Source: UBA7434 sp042090785 (lineage in GTDB: Bacteria > Pseudomonadota > Gammaproteobacteria > Pseudomonadales > UBA7434). From it: 64,000 nucleotides of DNA. The notes under the pieces were generated by a model, which worked only from the letters and a program-made list of their open reading frames with translations, made no database searches and was not told the origin of the DNA. Location of the stretch: positions 384,773 to 448,772 of the forward strand of contig JBELIP010000001.1 of NCBI GenBank assembly GCA_042090785.1, read 5' to 3'. A program made the translations under genes and the position numbers. This document shows positions 34,815 through 43,966 of this stretch, one piece after another (position 1 is the stretch's first letter; each line of letters starts with the position of its first letter).

Positions 34815-35027
34815 TTAGTCCACGTTTTTTATTACGGCATCTTTCATTACGGCTGACTCTTTCGCTAAAGTATTGTCGTCGGCTGAAAGCGTATTTGTAT
34901 TATCTTGTGGTAAATACAATGCGCCTTTTTGACCGCAAGCAGTAATGCATGCGGTAAATGCCGATAGCGATAAAAAAAGTATTAGCGGTGTTATTTTGCG
35001 CATCGCCGGTTGCTTGTTAGTGTACAT
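34815..35027 (-). CDS. lptM: LPS translocon maturation chaperone LptM-like lipoprotein
   Basis: A 70-residue small lipoprotein. The hydrophobic signal (ITPLILFLSLSAFTA) ends in a lipobox around ITAC, followed by GQKGALYLPQDN, the hallmark of the LptM (YifL/LppL) family. In E. coli LptM assists disulfide maturation of LptD at the outer membrane. I use the ATG at 35027; an ATG at 35003, which places Arg-Lys directly before the hydrophobic core, is equally possible. It lies between argH and lysA, as in Pseudomonas. Confidence 0.85.
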   Translation of the reverse strand: MYTNKQPAMRKITPLILFLSLSAFTACITACGQKGALYLPQDNTNTLSADDNTLAKESAVMKDAVIKNVD

Positions 35028-35036
35028 AGCCAACTC

Positions 35037-36479
35037 TTACCTTTGTTTAATTGCATCGCTAGCTTTAGCGGCAGCCTGCTTAACTTGTTCGGGTGCTGTG
35101 CCGCCTAAGTGATTTCGGCTAGCAACTGAACCCTCTAATGTCAGTATAGAAAACACATCGGCATCAATGGCCTTATTAAATGTTTTAAGTGTCTCTAATG
35201 ATAGTTCACTTAAGTCACAGTTAAGATCAATGCATTTTGCGACGGCATTACCGACAATTTCATGTGAGTCTCTAAATGGAATGCCTTTTCGCACTAAATA
35301 ATCAGCAAGGTCGGTTGCTGTTGAAAAACCTTTGCCTGCAGCATTGCGCATATTTTCTGCTTTAGCGGTAATAGCTGGGACCATGTCTGCATAAGCATTA
35401 AGGCAATCCAATAAAGTATCTACCGTATCAAACAAGGGCTCTTTATCTTCTTGGTTATCTTTATTGTACGCCAGCGGTTGTGATTTCATTAACGATAGCA
35501 AGCTGACCAAATGTCCTTGCACGCGACCAAATTTTCCTCGCACTAACTCAGGTACGTCAGGATTTTTTTTCTGCGGCATAATGGATGAGCCAGTACAGAA
35601 GCGATCGGGCAAATCAATAAAATCAAACTGACTGGATGTCCACAATACTAACTCTTCAGAGAAGCGTGATAGGTGCATCATTATGATGCTAGCGCAGCCG
35701 CTAAATTCAATGGCAAAATCTCTATCACTTACCGAGTCTAAAGAGTTGTCAGTGGGTTTGTTAAACCCTAAGGCAGCTGCCGTCATTGCTCTATCAATAG
35801 GGTAAGTGGTACCGGCTAATGCGGCGGCACCTAATGGGCATTCATTCAGTCGACTCTGGCAATCTAACAATCTTGAATGGTCGCGCTCTAACATGGCGTT
35901 CCAGGCTAACAAGTGGTGACCAAAAGTAACCGGTTGTGCCGTTTGTAAATGCGTAAAGCCCGGCATAATAGTCGCCGCTTCTTGGTCCGCTAATTGAATA
36001 AGTCCTTGTTGTAAACGCGTTAACTGTGTCGCAATAGCATCAATGGCCTGGCGCAGATACAGACGAATATCAGTGGCAACTTGGTCGTTGCGAGAGCGAC
36101 CGGTATGCAGTTTTTTGCCAACACTGCCAATGCGCTCGGTTAAGGCGGCTTCAATATTCATATGCACATCTTCACGCGCAATGGACCAGTTGAAATTGCC
36201 GCTTTCAATATCGTTAGCAATGGCATTTAAGCCATCAATAATTTGTGCAGTCTCATCGGCTGTGAGTACGCCAACGCTTGCCAGCATAGTTGCATGCGCA
36301 ATCGAGCCCTGAATATCTTGGCTATAAAGACGCTGGTCAAATTGTACCGACGCAGTAAAGCGCTCTACAAAAGCATCTGTAGGTTCTTGAAAGCGTCCAC
36401 CCCAAAGGGTTTTACTGGTTGACGAGGCCGCATGGTTAGCGTTGGCGTCAGAATTGTCTGGCTGATGATCAGAACCCAT
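35037..36479 (-). CDS. argH: argininosuccinate lyase
   Basis: A 480-residue enzyme that splits argininosuccinate into arginine and fumarate. It begins with LWGGRFQEPTDAFVERFTASV. HTGRSRNDQVATDIRL and TIMPGFTHLQTAQPVTFGHH, with the catalytic His, follow. The fumarase superfamily signature GSSIMPQKKNPDVPE contains the catalytic Ser loop. The first 20 or so residues, rich in Asn and Ala, extend the usual N-terminus. It heads the leftward biosynthetic run and is divergent from algZ, an arrangement shared with Pseudomonas. Confidence 0.96.
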   Translation of the reverse strand: MGSDHQPDNSDANANHAASSTSKTLWGGRFQEPTDAFVERFTASVQFDQRLYSQDIQGSIAHATMLASVGVLTADETAQIIDGLNAIANDIESGNFNWSIAREDVHMNIEAALTERIGSVGKKLHTGRSRNDQVATDIRLYLRQAIDAIATQLTRLQQGLIQLADQEAATIMPGFTHLQTAQPVTFGHHLLAWNAMLERDHSRLLDCQSRLNECPLGAAALAGTTYPIDRAMTAAALGFNKPTDNSLDSVSDRDFAIEFSGCASIIMMHLSRFSEELVLWTSSQFDFIDLPDRFCTGSSIMPQKKNPDVPELVRGKFGRVQGHLVSLLSLMKSQPLAYNKDNQEDKEPLFDTVDTLLDCLNAYADMVPAITAKAENMRNAAGKGFSTATDLADYLVRKGIPFRDSHEIVGNAVAKCIDLNCDLSELSLETLKTFNKAIDADVFSILTLEGSVASRNHLGGTAPEQVKQAAAKASDAIKQR

Positions 36480-36762
36480 GTTGGTACCGTTAGTTAGATA
36501 AAAATAGATTTTGCAGTATATCTTATGGCTAATGTGTGAACTACGCCCACAAGCCGTGAGGCGGGCAGATTACCGGCATTGCTCAAGCAACTACACTCAG
36601 TTAATGGTTGTCAAAGCTTACTCAAGAGGGTCGAAGCGCATAAAGCGATTAGAAAGTGAGTAAAAATTGAGTATTGGTAGCCTAAAGACGTCAATCAACG
36701 AGCAATGATGCGAGTTATTAGATGAGCCAGAAAATGTACAGAAATCCGTTTACCTCTTACTG

Positions 36763-37935
36763 ATGTCCGAGTATTCAATGTACCGGTCAGCAACTCACAT
36801 GCCTGTTACAGACAGGCCGCAGGCATTAAATGCCGCACCATTGCTGCCGCATTTATGCCGGCTGCCAGTGTTGTTGGTAGTCCTCTTTGTTACCGAATTA
36901 GTGGTTATTCTTTATGTATTTAGCCTTAGCCCGCTAGGCACCTTTAATTGGCAGCGTTTATCGTTGTTATCACTGTATGCCCAATGGATTAGCCTGCTTT
37001 CAGTGGGTGGTTTATGTCATTTAGGTCGGCGAATTCATGGTCGAAGTGAAAATGCGGTTAAACATTTGAGCGTAGAAGCGGCTGGCTTACTCAGTTTTGG
37101 CTGGATTATTGGCGTAACCTTATTAACTAATATTGGTGCGCAATGGGTTTATGCTGGGGGCTCTTGGGCGGCTTTTTCATTCGCTTGGTTATTGCGTGAT
37201 GTCATGATAATTGCGGTGCTTGCGGCAATTACTTTGCGTTATTTTTATATGCAGCAAAGTTGGCGTGCCGAGCAAAAGGCTACGCAAGACGCGCGTTTAG
37301 CGGCTTTACATGCCCGTATTCGGCCACATTTTTTATTTAATAGTATGAACACCATTGCGAGCTTAATTAGCTATGCACCCGATGATGCAGAAAAAGCCGT
37401 TGAAGATTTAGCGGCGCTCTTTCGTGCTTCACTTTCGCAAAACGATTTATTAGTGAGTTGGCAGCAAGAGCTAGATATCTGCTTAGCCTATGTGCGAATT
37501 GAGCAACAGCGCTTGGGCCACCGTTTGCAGCTTGATTGGCAGTTGAGCGATATTCCAAAACACTGCCAATTGCCGCCGTTAAGTTTACAACCGTTAATCG
37601 AAAACGCTATTTATCATGGTATTGAGCAAAGCGCAGCCGGAGGGACCGTTGTGGTTAGGGCGCAGGTTAAAGATAACGCGCTACGTATTGATGTCGAAAA
37701 CCTTTATCAGGCTAGTCGCATAGCATCGGAGCATACCGCTGCCAAAACACATAATGGTATTGCAATCGATAACATTAGGGCGCGATTGTCAGCTATTTAT
37801 CATGGCTTTGAAGTCAATAGCCAGCAGCATGTAAAAGCTCAGTTGGTTTTAAATAGGACCTTACATTTATTTATAGCGACATTAATTCTACCCATAAACT
37901 TGCCAGTAAGAGCGAGCATAGTCGATGGAGAATGA
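36763..37935 (+). CDS. algZ: LytS/AlgZ-type sensor histidine kinase
   Basis: A 390-residue membrane sensor of the AlgZ/FimS type. Several hydrophobic segments occupy residues 30-160. The His_kinase motif ARIRPHFLFNSMNTIASLI has the conserved His189. A short GHKL ATPase domain follows, with LQPLIENAIYHGIEQ and NGIAIDNIRARL. In Pseudomonas AlgZ-AlgR controls alginate, pili and virulence. Its stop overlaps the start of the response regulator by 4 bp, so the pair is coupled. The signal sensed is unknown. Confidence 0.9.
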   Translation: MSEYSMYRSATHMPVTDRPQALNAAPLLPHLCRLPVLLVVLFVTELVVILYVFSLSPLGTFNWQRLSLLSLYAQWISLLSVGGLCHLGRRIHGRSENAVKHLSVEAAGLLSFGWIIGVTLLTNIGAQWVYAGGSWAAFSFAWLLRDVMIIAVLAAITLRYFYMQQSWRAEQKATQDARLAALHARIRPHFLFNSMNTIASLISYAPDDAEKAVEDLAALFRASLSQNDLLVSWQQELDICLAYVRIEQQRLGHRLQLDWQLSDIPKHCQLPPLSLQPLIENAIYHGIEQSAAGGTVVVRAQVKDNALRIDVENLYQASRIASEHTAAKTHNGIAIDNIRARLSAIYHGFEVNSQQHVKAQLVLNRTLHLFIATLILPINLPVRASIVDGE

Positions 37936-38780
37936 CAATGAGTAAGCAGGCCCCGTTAATAAAGGAACCCTTAGTTCGCGAAATGCTAAGCAGCGAAGCA
38001 GAAGTCAATGCGCCGAGCAGCGATAGCACCAGAGTAAAAACCGTTTTAATTGTTGATGATGAACCGCCGGCCCGCATGCGCTTAAAAGCCATGGTGGATG
38101 CACTAGATGGTTATCAAGTTATTGCTGAGGCTGAAAATGGTCAGCAAGCTATGGAGATGAATAAAAAGCTTTCTCCCGATATTGTCCTATTAGATATTCG
38201 TATGCCAGAGATGGATGGCATAGCCGCTGCCGCACAGTTTAGTGAGCAAGATCAGCCGCCAGCGGTTATTTTTTGCACAGCCTATGATGAGCATGCCCTA
38301 GCGGCTTTTGATGCACAGGCTGTGGGCTACTTATTAAAGCCGGTATCGCGTTTAAAGTTGACTGACAATTTGGCTAAAGCGCAGACAGTTAATCGCTCTC
38401 AACTGGCTAATTTGGTGCCCGAATCGGCCCAAAAAAGCTTAATGCAAAAATGCTTGTCTGTGCGTACCCGTAGTGGCCATGAATTATTAGCAGTAAATGA
38501 AATACGAGCTTTGGTCGCAGATAACAAGTACGTGAGTGCTTACACACATAATAGAGAAGTGCTGCTTGATTTAAGTTTAAAAGAGTTAGAGCGGCGTTTT
38601 GCCAAGCAATTTTTGCGTGTGCATCGCAATGCCTTGGTTACTATTCGCTATATACGTTGTTTAGAAAAATGTGAGGATAGGCCGGGCCAAACGGTTATTC
38701 GTCTTGAGGGCAGTGATATTGCTCCCATAGTGAGTCGACGTAACTTGCCTGAGTTAAGGCGGTTGCTGAAAGCACATTAG
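37932..38780 (+). CDS. algR: LytTR family response regulator (AlgR-like)
   Basis: A 282-residue regulator. An unusual polar extension of about 35 residues precedes the receiver domain (LIVDDEPPARMRLKAMVD), with the phospho-acceptor Asp88 in IVLLDIRMPEMDG and the Lys in LLKPVS. The C-terminal LytTR DNA-binding domain (about 175-280) shows ELERRFAKQFLRVHRNALVTIRYI. It is coupled to the kinase gene and lies upstream of hemC, exactly as algR-hemC in Pseudomonas. Its targets here cannot be seen from the window. Confidence 0.92.
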   Translation: MTMSKQAPLIKEPLVREMLSSEAEVNAPSSDSTRVKTVLIVDDEPPARMRLKAMVDALDGYQVIAEAENGQQAMEMNKKLSPDIVLLDIRMPEMDGIAAAAQFSEQDQPPAVIFCTAYDEHALAAFDAQAVGYLLKPVSRLKLTDNLAKAQTVNRSQLANLVPESAQKSLMQKCLSVRTRSGHELLAVNEIRALVADNKYVSAYTHNREVLLDLSLKELERRFAKQFLRVHRNALVTIRYIRCLEKCEDRPGQTVIRLEGSDIAPIVSRRNLPELRRLLKAH

Positions 38781-39049
38781 CGCAGGTGACCAGTCAGGCT
38801 AAGGCGAGCGTCTTTATTTTTCATCTAGCCTAAAGGTAGTACCTGATTTGAATACTTTATATAAAAAGAAAGAGTGTTCGTTTCTCACCGTTTTATAAAC
38901 GACATTTCCGGATGATTTGCTTATCATATAGCACTGGATTGAGTGGCTGCTTCAGCAGCCATTTATATTTACCGTTGATGGATTCGGCTTGCAAAAAATG
39001 TAGGCGTTAGTTCACTCAATAGTTTAGCGGCCACATAATTGGATACTCC

Positions 39050-40042
39050 ATGACCAGCAGTGCAACTCAGACCATCACTATTGCCACCCGAAAAAGTCCG
39101 CTTGCGCTTTGGCAGGCCGAGACTATCCGCGATGCGTTATTGACATTACACCCACATATAGCTGTTGAATTACTGCCTATGTCTACGCATGGCGACAAAA
39201 TATTAGATGCGCCATTGGCCAAAGTCGGTGGTAAAGGCTTATTTGTTAAAGAGTTAGAGGCGGCTTTGTTAGATGGTCGCGCTGATATCGCGGTGCACTC
39301 TACCAAAGATGTGCCCATGGCATTGCCAGAGGGTTTAACTTTAGGCGTGATTTGCGACCGAGAAGACCCTTTAGATGCCTTGGTTTTACCTTTGTCAGTC
39401 GATGGTCATTGTGCAAGTATGACATCTTTAGATGACTTACCCATGGGTGCCACAGTGGGTACTTCAAGTTTGCGACGCCAGTGCCAGCTACAACAGTTGC
39501 GGCCCGATATAAAATGCGAATCGCTGCGCGGCAATGTAAACACGCGCTTAGCCAAGCTGGATGATGGAAAATACGATGCCATTATTCTTGCTGCGGCAGG
39601 CTTACGCCGTTTAGGTTTTACCCATCGCATCAGTTATCTTATTGAGCCGCAACATTTATTGCCTGCCGTAGCTCAAGGGGCATTGTCTATCGAGTTACGT
39701 AGCGGTGATGAAGCAACGCAAGCTTTACTAAACCCCTTACATCATTTTGAAAGCGCCTTGTGTGTATTAGCCGAGCGCGCAATGAACTGTCGGTTACAAG
39801 GCGGCTGCCAAGTCCCTATTGCCGGCTTTGCACAATTAAGTGCCAATAAGGGTTTATCACTTGAGGGCCGTGTAGGCGCTATTGATGGCTCAGAATTATT
39901 AATTGAAAAACAACAAATAGTTTTAAGCGGTGACGACACTCAGCGTGTTAAACAAGCCGAGCAATTAGGTGAAACCATTGCTGATAATTTATTAGCGCGC
40001 GGCGCACGCGTGTTGCTTGATCAGGCTTATGACAATCAGTAA
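39050..40042 (+). CDS. hemC: hydroxymethylbilane synthase (porphobilinogen deaminase)
   Basis: A 330-residue heme enzyme that joins four porphobilinogens. It opens ITIATRKSPLALWQAE, then GDKILDAPLAKVGGKGLFVKELE and AVHSTKDVPMALPEGL with the catalytic Asp. The dipyrromethane cofactor is carried by Cys253 in LQGGCQVPIAGFA. The family length is about 313, with a slightly longer C-terminus here. It starts the hemC-hemD-hemX-hemY run and its 3' end overlaps hemD by 14 bp. Confidence 0.97.
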   Translation: MTSSATQTITIATRKSPLALWQAETIRDALLTLHPHIAVELLPMSTHGDKILDAPLAKVGGKGLFVKELEAALLDGRADIAVHSTKDVPMALPEGLTLGVICDREDPLDALVLPLSVDGHCASMTSLDDLPMGATVGTSSLRRQCQLQQLRPDIKCESLRGNVNTRLAKLDDGKYDAIILAAAGLRRLGFTHRISYLIEPQHLLPAVAQGALSIELRSGDEATQALLNPLHHFESALCVLAERAMNCRLQGGCQVPIAGFAQLSANKGLSLEGRVGAIDGSELLIEKQQIVLSGDDTQRVKQAEQLGETIADNLLARGARVLLDQAYDNQ

Positions 40043-40838
40043 TGCTAGCGTGCGAGTCTTAGTCACGCGCCCAGCAGGGCAGGCTGATCGATTAGTTCAC
40101 GTACTTGCCGATGCCGGCATTAGCGCTAGCTGTTTGCCGCTGCTAAATTTAGAAGCCGTTAAAACGGTAGAAAAAGTTGCGCAAATTAAAAAACAATTAC
40201 AGCAATTACATCAACAGAGTTTCGCCATTTTTATTAGCAGCAATGCGGTTAAATATACGGCCGAATGTATGCAGCAGTATCATTTAACATGGCCAAAGAC
40301 ATTAGCTTGTATTCCTATTGGTGGCGCAACAGCAAAAGCGATTCAAGATTTAAATTGGCCGATAGATAAAAAAATAAATTTCGATGCTTCAGATAATTTA
40401 TTAGCTTATAGTAGTGAAAAGTTATTACTGCAGTTAAGTCAGCGTGATGTGAGTGGAATGCACATCACCATTTTTCGTGGCGAGGGAGGACGCGAGCTGT
40501 TAGCGCAGGATTTAACGGCGCGTGGTGCAGTGGTTGAGTATTGCGAAATGTATAAGCGTCAGCATCCCAGTTACAGTGCCAATGAATTTAGTCACGCGGT
40601 GGGTGTTAATGAAAAGCCAGCAGCCATTTTATTTGCCAGTGGCGAAACATTGGATAATTTTTATCGTCATATGCAGCGAGATAAATTACAACGGCAATTA
40701 GAGGGGGTGCCTATTATTGTGCCTTCTGAGCGGATTAAATTATTAGCAGAGGGCTATGGGTTTAAAAAAATATTTTTAGCCGTCAATGCCAGTGCCGAAG
40801 GATTTTTGCAGGTGCTTGAGGAGCAGATACTTAAATAA
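40029..40838 (+). CDS. hemD: uroporphyrinogen-III synthase
   Basis: A 269-residue enzyme that cyclises hydroxymethylbilane to uroporphyrinogen III. The N-terminal VRVLVTRPAGQADRLVHVL and the FAIFISSNAVKYTAECM stretch match the poorly conserved family, as do IPIGGATAKAIQD and AILFASGETLDNFY. I chose the ATG at 40029 over an in-frame TTG at 40017, because it gives the usual N-terminus. Position between hemC and hemX makes the assignment secure. Confidence 0.92.
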   Translation: MTISNASVRVLVTRPAGQADRLVHVLADAGISASCLPLLNLEAVKTVEKVAQIKKQLQQLHQQSFAIFISSNAVKYTAECMQQYHLTWPKTLACIPIGGATAKAIQDLNWPIDKKINFDASDNLLAYSSEKLLLQLSQRDVSGMHITIFRGEGGRELLAQDLTARGAVVEYCEMYKRQHPSYSANEFSHAVGVNEKPAAILFASGETLDNFYRHMQRDKLQRQLEGVPIIVPSERIKLLAEGYGFKKIFLAVNASAEGFLQVLEEQILK

Positions 40839-40963
40839 CTTAAATAGTAGCAGCTTAAACAGTAGATAATTAAGCAGCAATGCTGATGCAGTAATTAGTC
40901 TGTTAACAAGCAAAGTATTAAAGATTATCAGCAAAAAATTTATCATTAGAGTCGGAAAAGTAT

Positions 40964-42229
40964 ATGACTAAAAAAGAAGATAGCTTAGAAAGCAATGATG
41001 TTGAAAACGCGACCATTATTGAAGACGCGACTATTATTGAAGATGAAAAAATAACAAAAAGTGAAGGTATGGCTAACTCATCGTCTAAAAAAATATCGGG
41101 TCAGCCAAAAGATAAAAATGGTACGCTTGCCGGTGTCGCCTTTATTATTGCTTTTCTGGCTGCGGTAACGGCTGCTTATATTGGTTGGCTGTTCTTTCAG
41201 CAAGCTGAACAGTTAGAATCAATAGCCGCTGATGCCCAACGTTATCATCAACAAACAAGCAATTTAAAGCAGTCGCTTCAGGCGGCACGATCAGAATCAG
41301 CAGCGGCTTACACTCAGCGTGAGCAACAAAATGAACAGCTTTCCTTAGCGCTGCAAGATGCCAATCTTATTATTGCCGCACATGGCCGGCGTTTACGTTC
41401 TTTAACGTCCACCACTACGGATGATTGGCGATTAGCAGAAGTCGAATATTTATTACGCTTGGCTAACCAGCGTATTTTAATCTCCCAAGACAGTGCAACA
41501 GCATTAAGTTTATTAACAACTGCCGACGAAATATTATTAACACTTGCCGATCCGCGTTTTTTTGATATTCGAAAATCCATTGCTGAAGATCGTGCAGCAT
41601 TGGTATTGGTTGGCCAGCAAGATTTAGATGGTGTATTTTTGCGTCTATCGGCATTAACGCAGCAGTTAGAAAAATTACCGCTTATTGTTATACCTTCGTT
41701 CGCAGCCGAAAATGATCGCGTAAATACGGCGCTCAATGAGTCTACGGTTTCTTCATGGCGTGAAAAGCTCAATGCTATGGGTGCATCGACTTGGCAGGAG
41801 CTAAAAAGTTTAGTGATCGTTAATAAGCGCAGTAGCGATATTAAACCGTTGTTGCCGCCAGAGCAGCAATACTATTTGCGCGGTAATCTACAGTTAATGA
41901 TTAATCAGTCGCAACTCGCGCTGCTCGATGGCCGTCAAGCCGTTTATAGCGATAGCCTTTATCGCGCTGAGCGTTGGCTGCAAGATTATTTTCCAAGCGA
42001 TGAGCATGCCATTAAGTCAGTCATTGCCGAGATACAAGCGCTGCAACAAATGAAGGTTGATATTGAATTACCCGATGTCACAAAATCTTTATTAGCGGTC
42101 ACGCAATTTTTATCCCAGCAACATCAAGTCGATACCTCTGCCGACATTGAAGTGTCTTTAGCACCGCGTGAGGCTTCTTCGGTAAATGCTGCTGAAAATA
42201 TTGAAGTTGCTGTCGAGGCAGATTTATGA
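40964..42229 (+). CDS. hemX: HemX-like protein (uroporphyrinogen-III C-methyltransferase-like)
   Basis: A 421-residue membrane protein. A polar N-terminus of about 45 residues (with a repeat of the NATIIED type) is followed by one membrane span (about 48-71). A long coiled coil (75-135) leads into the HemX domain (RLAEVEYLLRLANQRILISQD). It has no methyltransferase signature, so the old database name is misleading; the true role is unknown, possibly scaffolding heme enzymes. It lies between hemD and hemY, overlapping hemY by 4 bp. Confidence 0.9.
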   Translation: MTKKEDSLESNDVENATIIEDATIIEDEKITKSEGMANSSSKKISGQPKDKNGTLAGVAFIIAFLAAVTAAYIGWLFFQQAEQLESIAADAQRYHQQTSNLKQSLQAARSESAAAYTQREQQNEQLSLALQDANLIIAAHGRRLRSLTSTTTDDWRLAEVEYLLRLANQRILISQDSATALSLLTTADEILLTLADPRFFDIRKSIAEDRAALVLVGQQDLDGVFLRLSALTQQLEKLPLIVIPSFAAENDRVNTALNESTVSSWREKLNAMGASTWQELKSLVIVNKRSSDIKPLLPPEQQYYLRGNLQLMINQSQLALLDGRQAVYSDSLYRAERWLQDYFPSDEHAIKSVIAEIQALQQMKVDIELPDVTKSLLAVTQFLSQQHQVDTSADIEVSLAPREASSVNAAENIEVAVEADL

Positions 42230-43566
42230 GACGGATATTTCTTTTTGTATTAGCTGTATTAGCCATAACCGCTGCAATATTTTCAACGCTTGAAAATGGC
42301 GGAGGCTATGTGCTCATAGCCGTGGGCGATATCACTATTGAAATGGCTTTTATTGTTGCGGCGGCAATTAATTTATTAATTTTTGCTGCACTGTATATTT
42401 TGGTTATCGCTTTGCGAATGCTGTTTAGTACGCGCAGCGGTGTATTAGCTTGGGCGAAAAACCGACGGCAACAGCGGGGGCTAAACAGAACGACGCAAGG
42501 GCTTATTGCTTTTATTGAGGGTCGCTGGGATATTGCCAGAAAAGCTTTAGCTAAATCGGCAGACAATTCATCTACACCGTTAATCAATTATTTATTTGCT
42601 GCACGTGCGAGTTCGGCAGTGGGTGATGCTAAAGCGGTTGATGATTTTTTAAAAAAAGCCGAGCTTTCTACGCAAGGCGCCGATGTTGCTATTGGTTTAA
42701 CGCAAGCTGAATTGCAAATACACAATGGTCAGTATGAGCAGGCGTTAGCCACGTTATTAAGAGCTAAAAAAATAGCCAGCCATCATCCGGTTGTGCTTGC
42801 CTCATTAATGAAGGTTTATCGGCAGCTCAATGACTGGGATAGCTTATTAAAATTATTGCCTGCCTTGCAAAAATACAGTGCTTTATCGGTAGCCGATATT
42901 GCCAGTTTAGAGCGCGAGGCTAGCTGCGCTAAATTAAAGCGCGCAGTAGCAAGTCATGATGTGAATGGCTTGCTCAATGGTTGGAAGCATCTTGCTAGCC
43001 ATGTAAAACAGGACCCTTTATTAGTTGCCTATTATGCCGAGCAATTAATTAGTTTTGAGCAATGCGAGCAAGCCGAGCGTTTATTGCGTCAACAATTACA
43101 GCGTCAATATGATGAGCGTTTAATCGGCCTTTATGGGCTGGCGGTTGCCGAACCGCAAGCCAAGCAATTGGCTTTTGCAGAAAAATTATTAAAATCCGAG
43201 TCGGCACAGTTAAGCCAAAAAGGAGCTGCGGTGTTGCGGTTAGCGATTGCGCGCATTTGCTTGAATAACGGCTTGCAACAAAAGGCTCAGCAGTATTTAG
43301 AAGAAAGTCTTAAACTAGAAACCGTTGCCGGTGCTTTTGCCACGCTTGGCAGTATTTATGCAAGCCAGAATAATCATAAGAAAAGTGTTGAGTGCTATGT
43401 GCGAGAGTTGGCCGTGCAGAGCACAAATAATGTAAGTGGTGTTTCACTTTGCGAGACGGATTTATTATCTTCGCCTTCTATTTCAATGACGAGTTCAACG
43501 CCGCCGGCTAAAGAAAAGTCGCTATTCACTTCGGCAGATGATATTCAGCAACCATTACGACGTTAG
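42226..43566 (+). CDS. hemY: HemY-like TPR membrane protein
   Basis: A 446-residue protein of the proteobacterial HemY family (not protoporphyrinogen oxidase). Two N-terminal membrane spans (about 3-22 and 37-62) are followed by TPR-type helical repeats, for example AEPQAKQLAFAEKLLKSESAQLSQKG. HemX and HemY occur as a pair after hemCD in gammaproteobacteria; recent work links such proteins to a heme-synthesis complex, but that is not seen here. The last 40 residues are polar. A strong terminator follows. Confidence 0.9.
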   Translation: MRRIFLFVLAVLAITAAIFSTLENGGGYVLIAVGDITIEMAFIVAAAINLLIFAALYILVIALRMLFSTRSGVLAWAKNRRQQRGLNRTTQGLIAFIEGRWDIARKALAKSADNSSTPLINYLFAARASSAVGDAKAVDDFLKKAELSTQGADVAIGLTQAELQIHNGQYEQALATLLRAKKIASHHPVVLASLMKVYRQLNDWDSLLKLLPALQKYSALSVADIASLEREASCAKLKRAVASHDVNGLLNGWKHLASHVKQDPLLVAYYAEQLISFEQCEQAERLLRQQLQRQYDERLIGLYGLAVAEPQAKQLAFAEKLLKSESAQLSQKGAAVLRLAIARICLNNGLQQKAQQYLEESLKLETVAGAFATLGSIYASQNNHKKSVECYVRELAVQSTNNVSGVSLCETDLLSSPSISMTSSTPPAKEKSLFTSADDIQQPLRR

Positions 43567-43595
43567 CGTTCTGATTAAAAGTGTTAAACAAAGCA

Positions 43596-43631
43596 TAAAA
43601 AAGGGCGCTGTTTTTTAGCGCCCTTTTTTAT
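43596..43631. terminator. bidirectional terminator between hemY and ppnP
   Basis: AAAAAGGGCGCT and AGCGCCCTTTTT are exact inverses around a T-rich loop, with A and T tracts on both outer sides. It can serve hemY and, in reverse, the deaD-ppnP unit. Confidence 0.92.
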
Positions 43632-43672
43632 AACAAACTTATTATGAGTTCCTTTTTTTCATGGTTTTATTA

Positions 43673-43954
43673 TTAGCCATAAGTACAAAGATAAGCTGTC
43701 GCTACTTCAACTTTAAGATCAAATACTTCGTTAGCATTAACGGTAAATGTATCGCCTGCATTATAGGTATTCCAACTATCACTATTAGGTAACTTAACGG
43801 TGAGTGCGCCGCTGACAACGGTCATAGTTTCAAATTGGCTAGTATCAAACTGGTATTCACCAATAGCCATAACGCCGACCGAAGCAGGCAGTGTGGCGCT
43901 TTGAAAACCAATAGACTTTACGTTGCCCTCAAAATATTCATTTACTTTTAACAT
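43673..43954 (-). CDS. ppnP: pyrimidine/purine nucleoside phosphorylase (PpnP, DUF1255)
   Basis: A 93-residue single-domain cupin. It reads VNEYFEGNVKSIGFQ at the start, GVMAIGEYQFDTSQFETMTVVSGALTVKLP in the middle, and DTFTVNANEVFDLKV near the end, all matching the DUF1255/PpnP family. E. coli PpnP phosphorolyses several nucleosides. Length equals the family (94). It begins 12 bp after the deaD stop and is probably its cotranscribed partner. Confidence 0.93.
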   Translation of the reverse strand: MLKVNEYFEGNVKSIGFQSATLPASVGVMAIGEYQFDTSQFETMTVVSGALTVKLPNSDSWNTYNAGDTFTVNANEVFDLKVEVATAYLCTYG

Positions 43955-43966
43955 TGTTTTTTCCTT

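Noticed and set aside
40964..42229. HemX as an active uroporphyrinogen-III methyltransferase
   Set aside because: There is no SAM-methyltransferase motif; the traditional name comes from operon context only.
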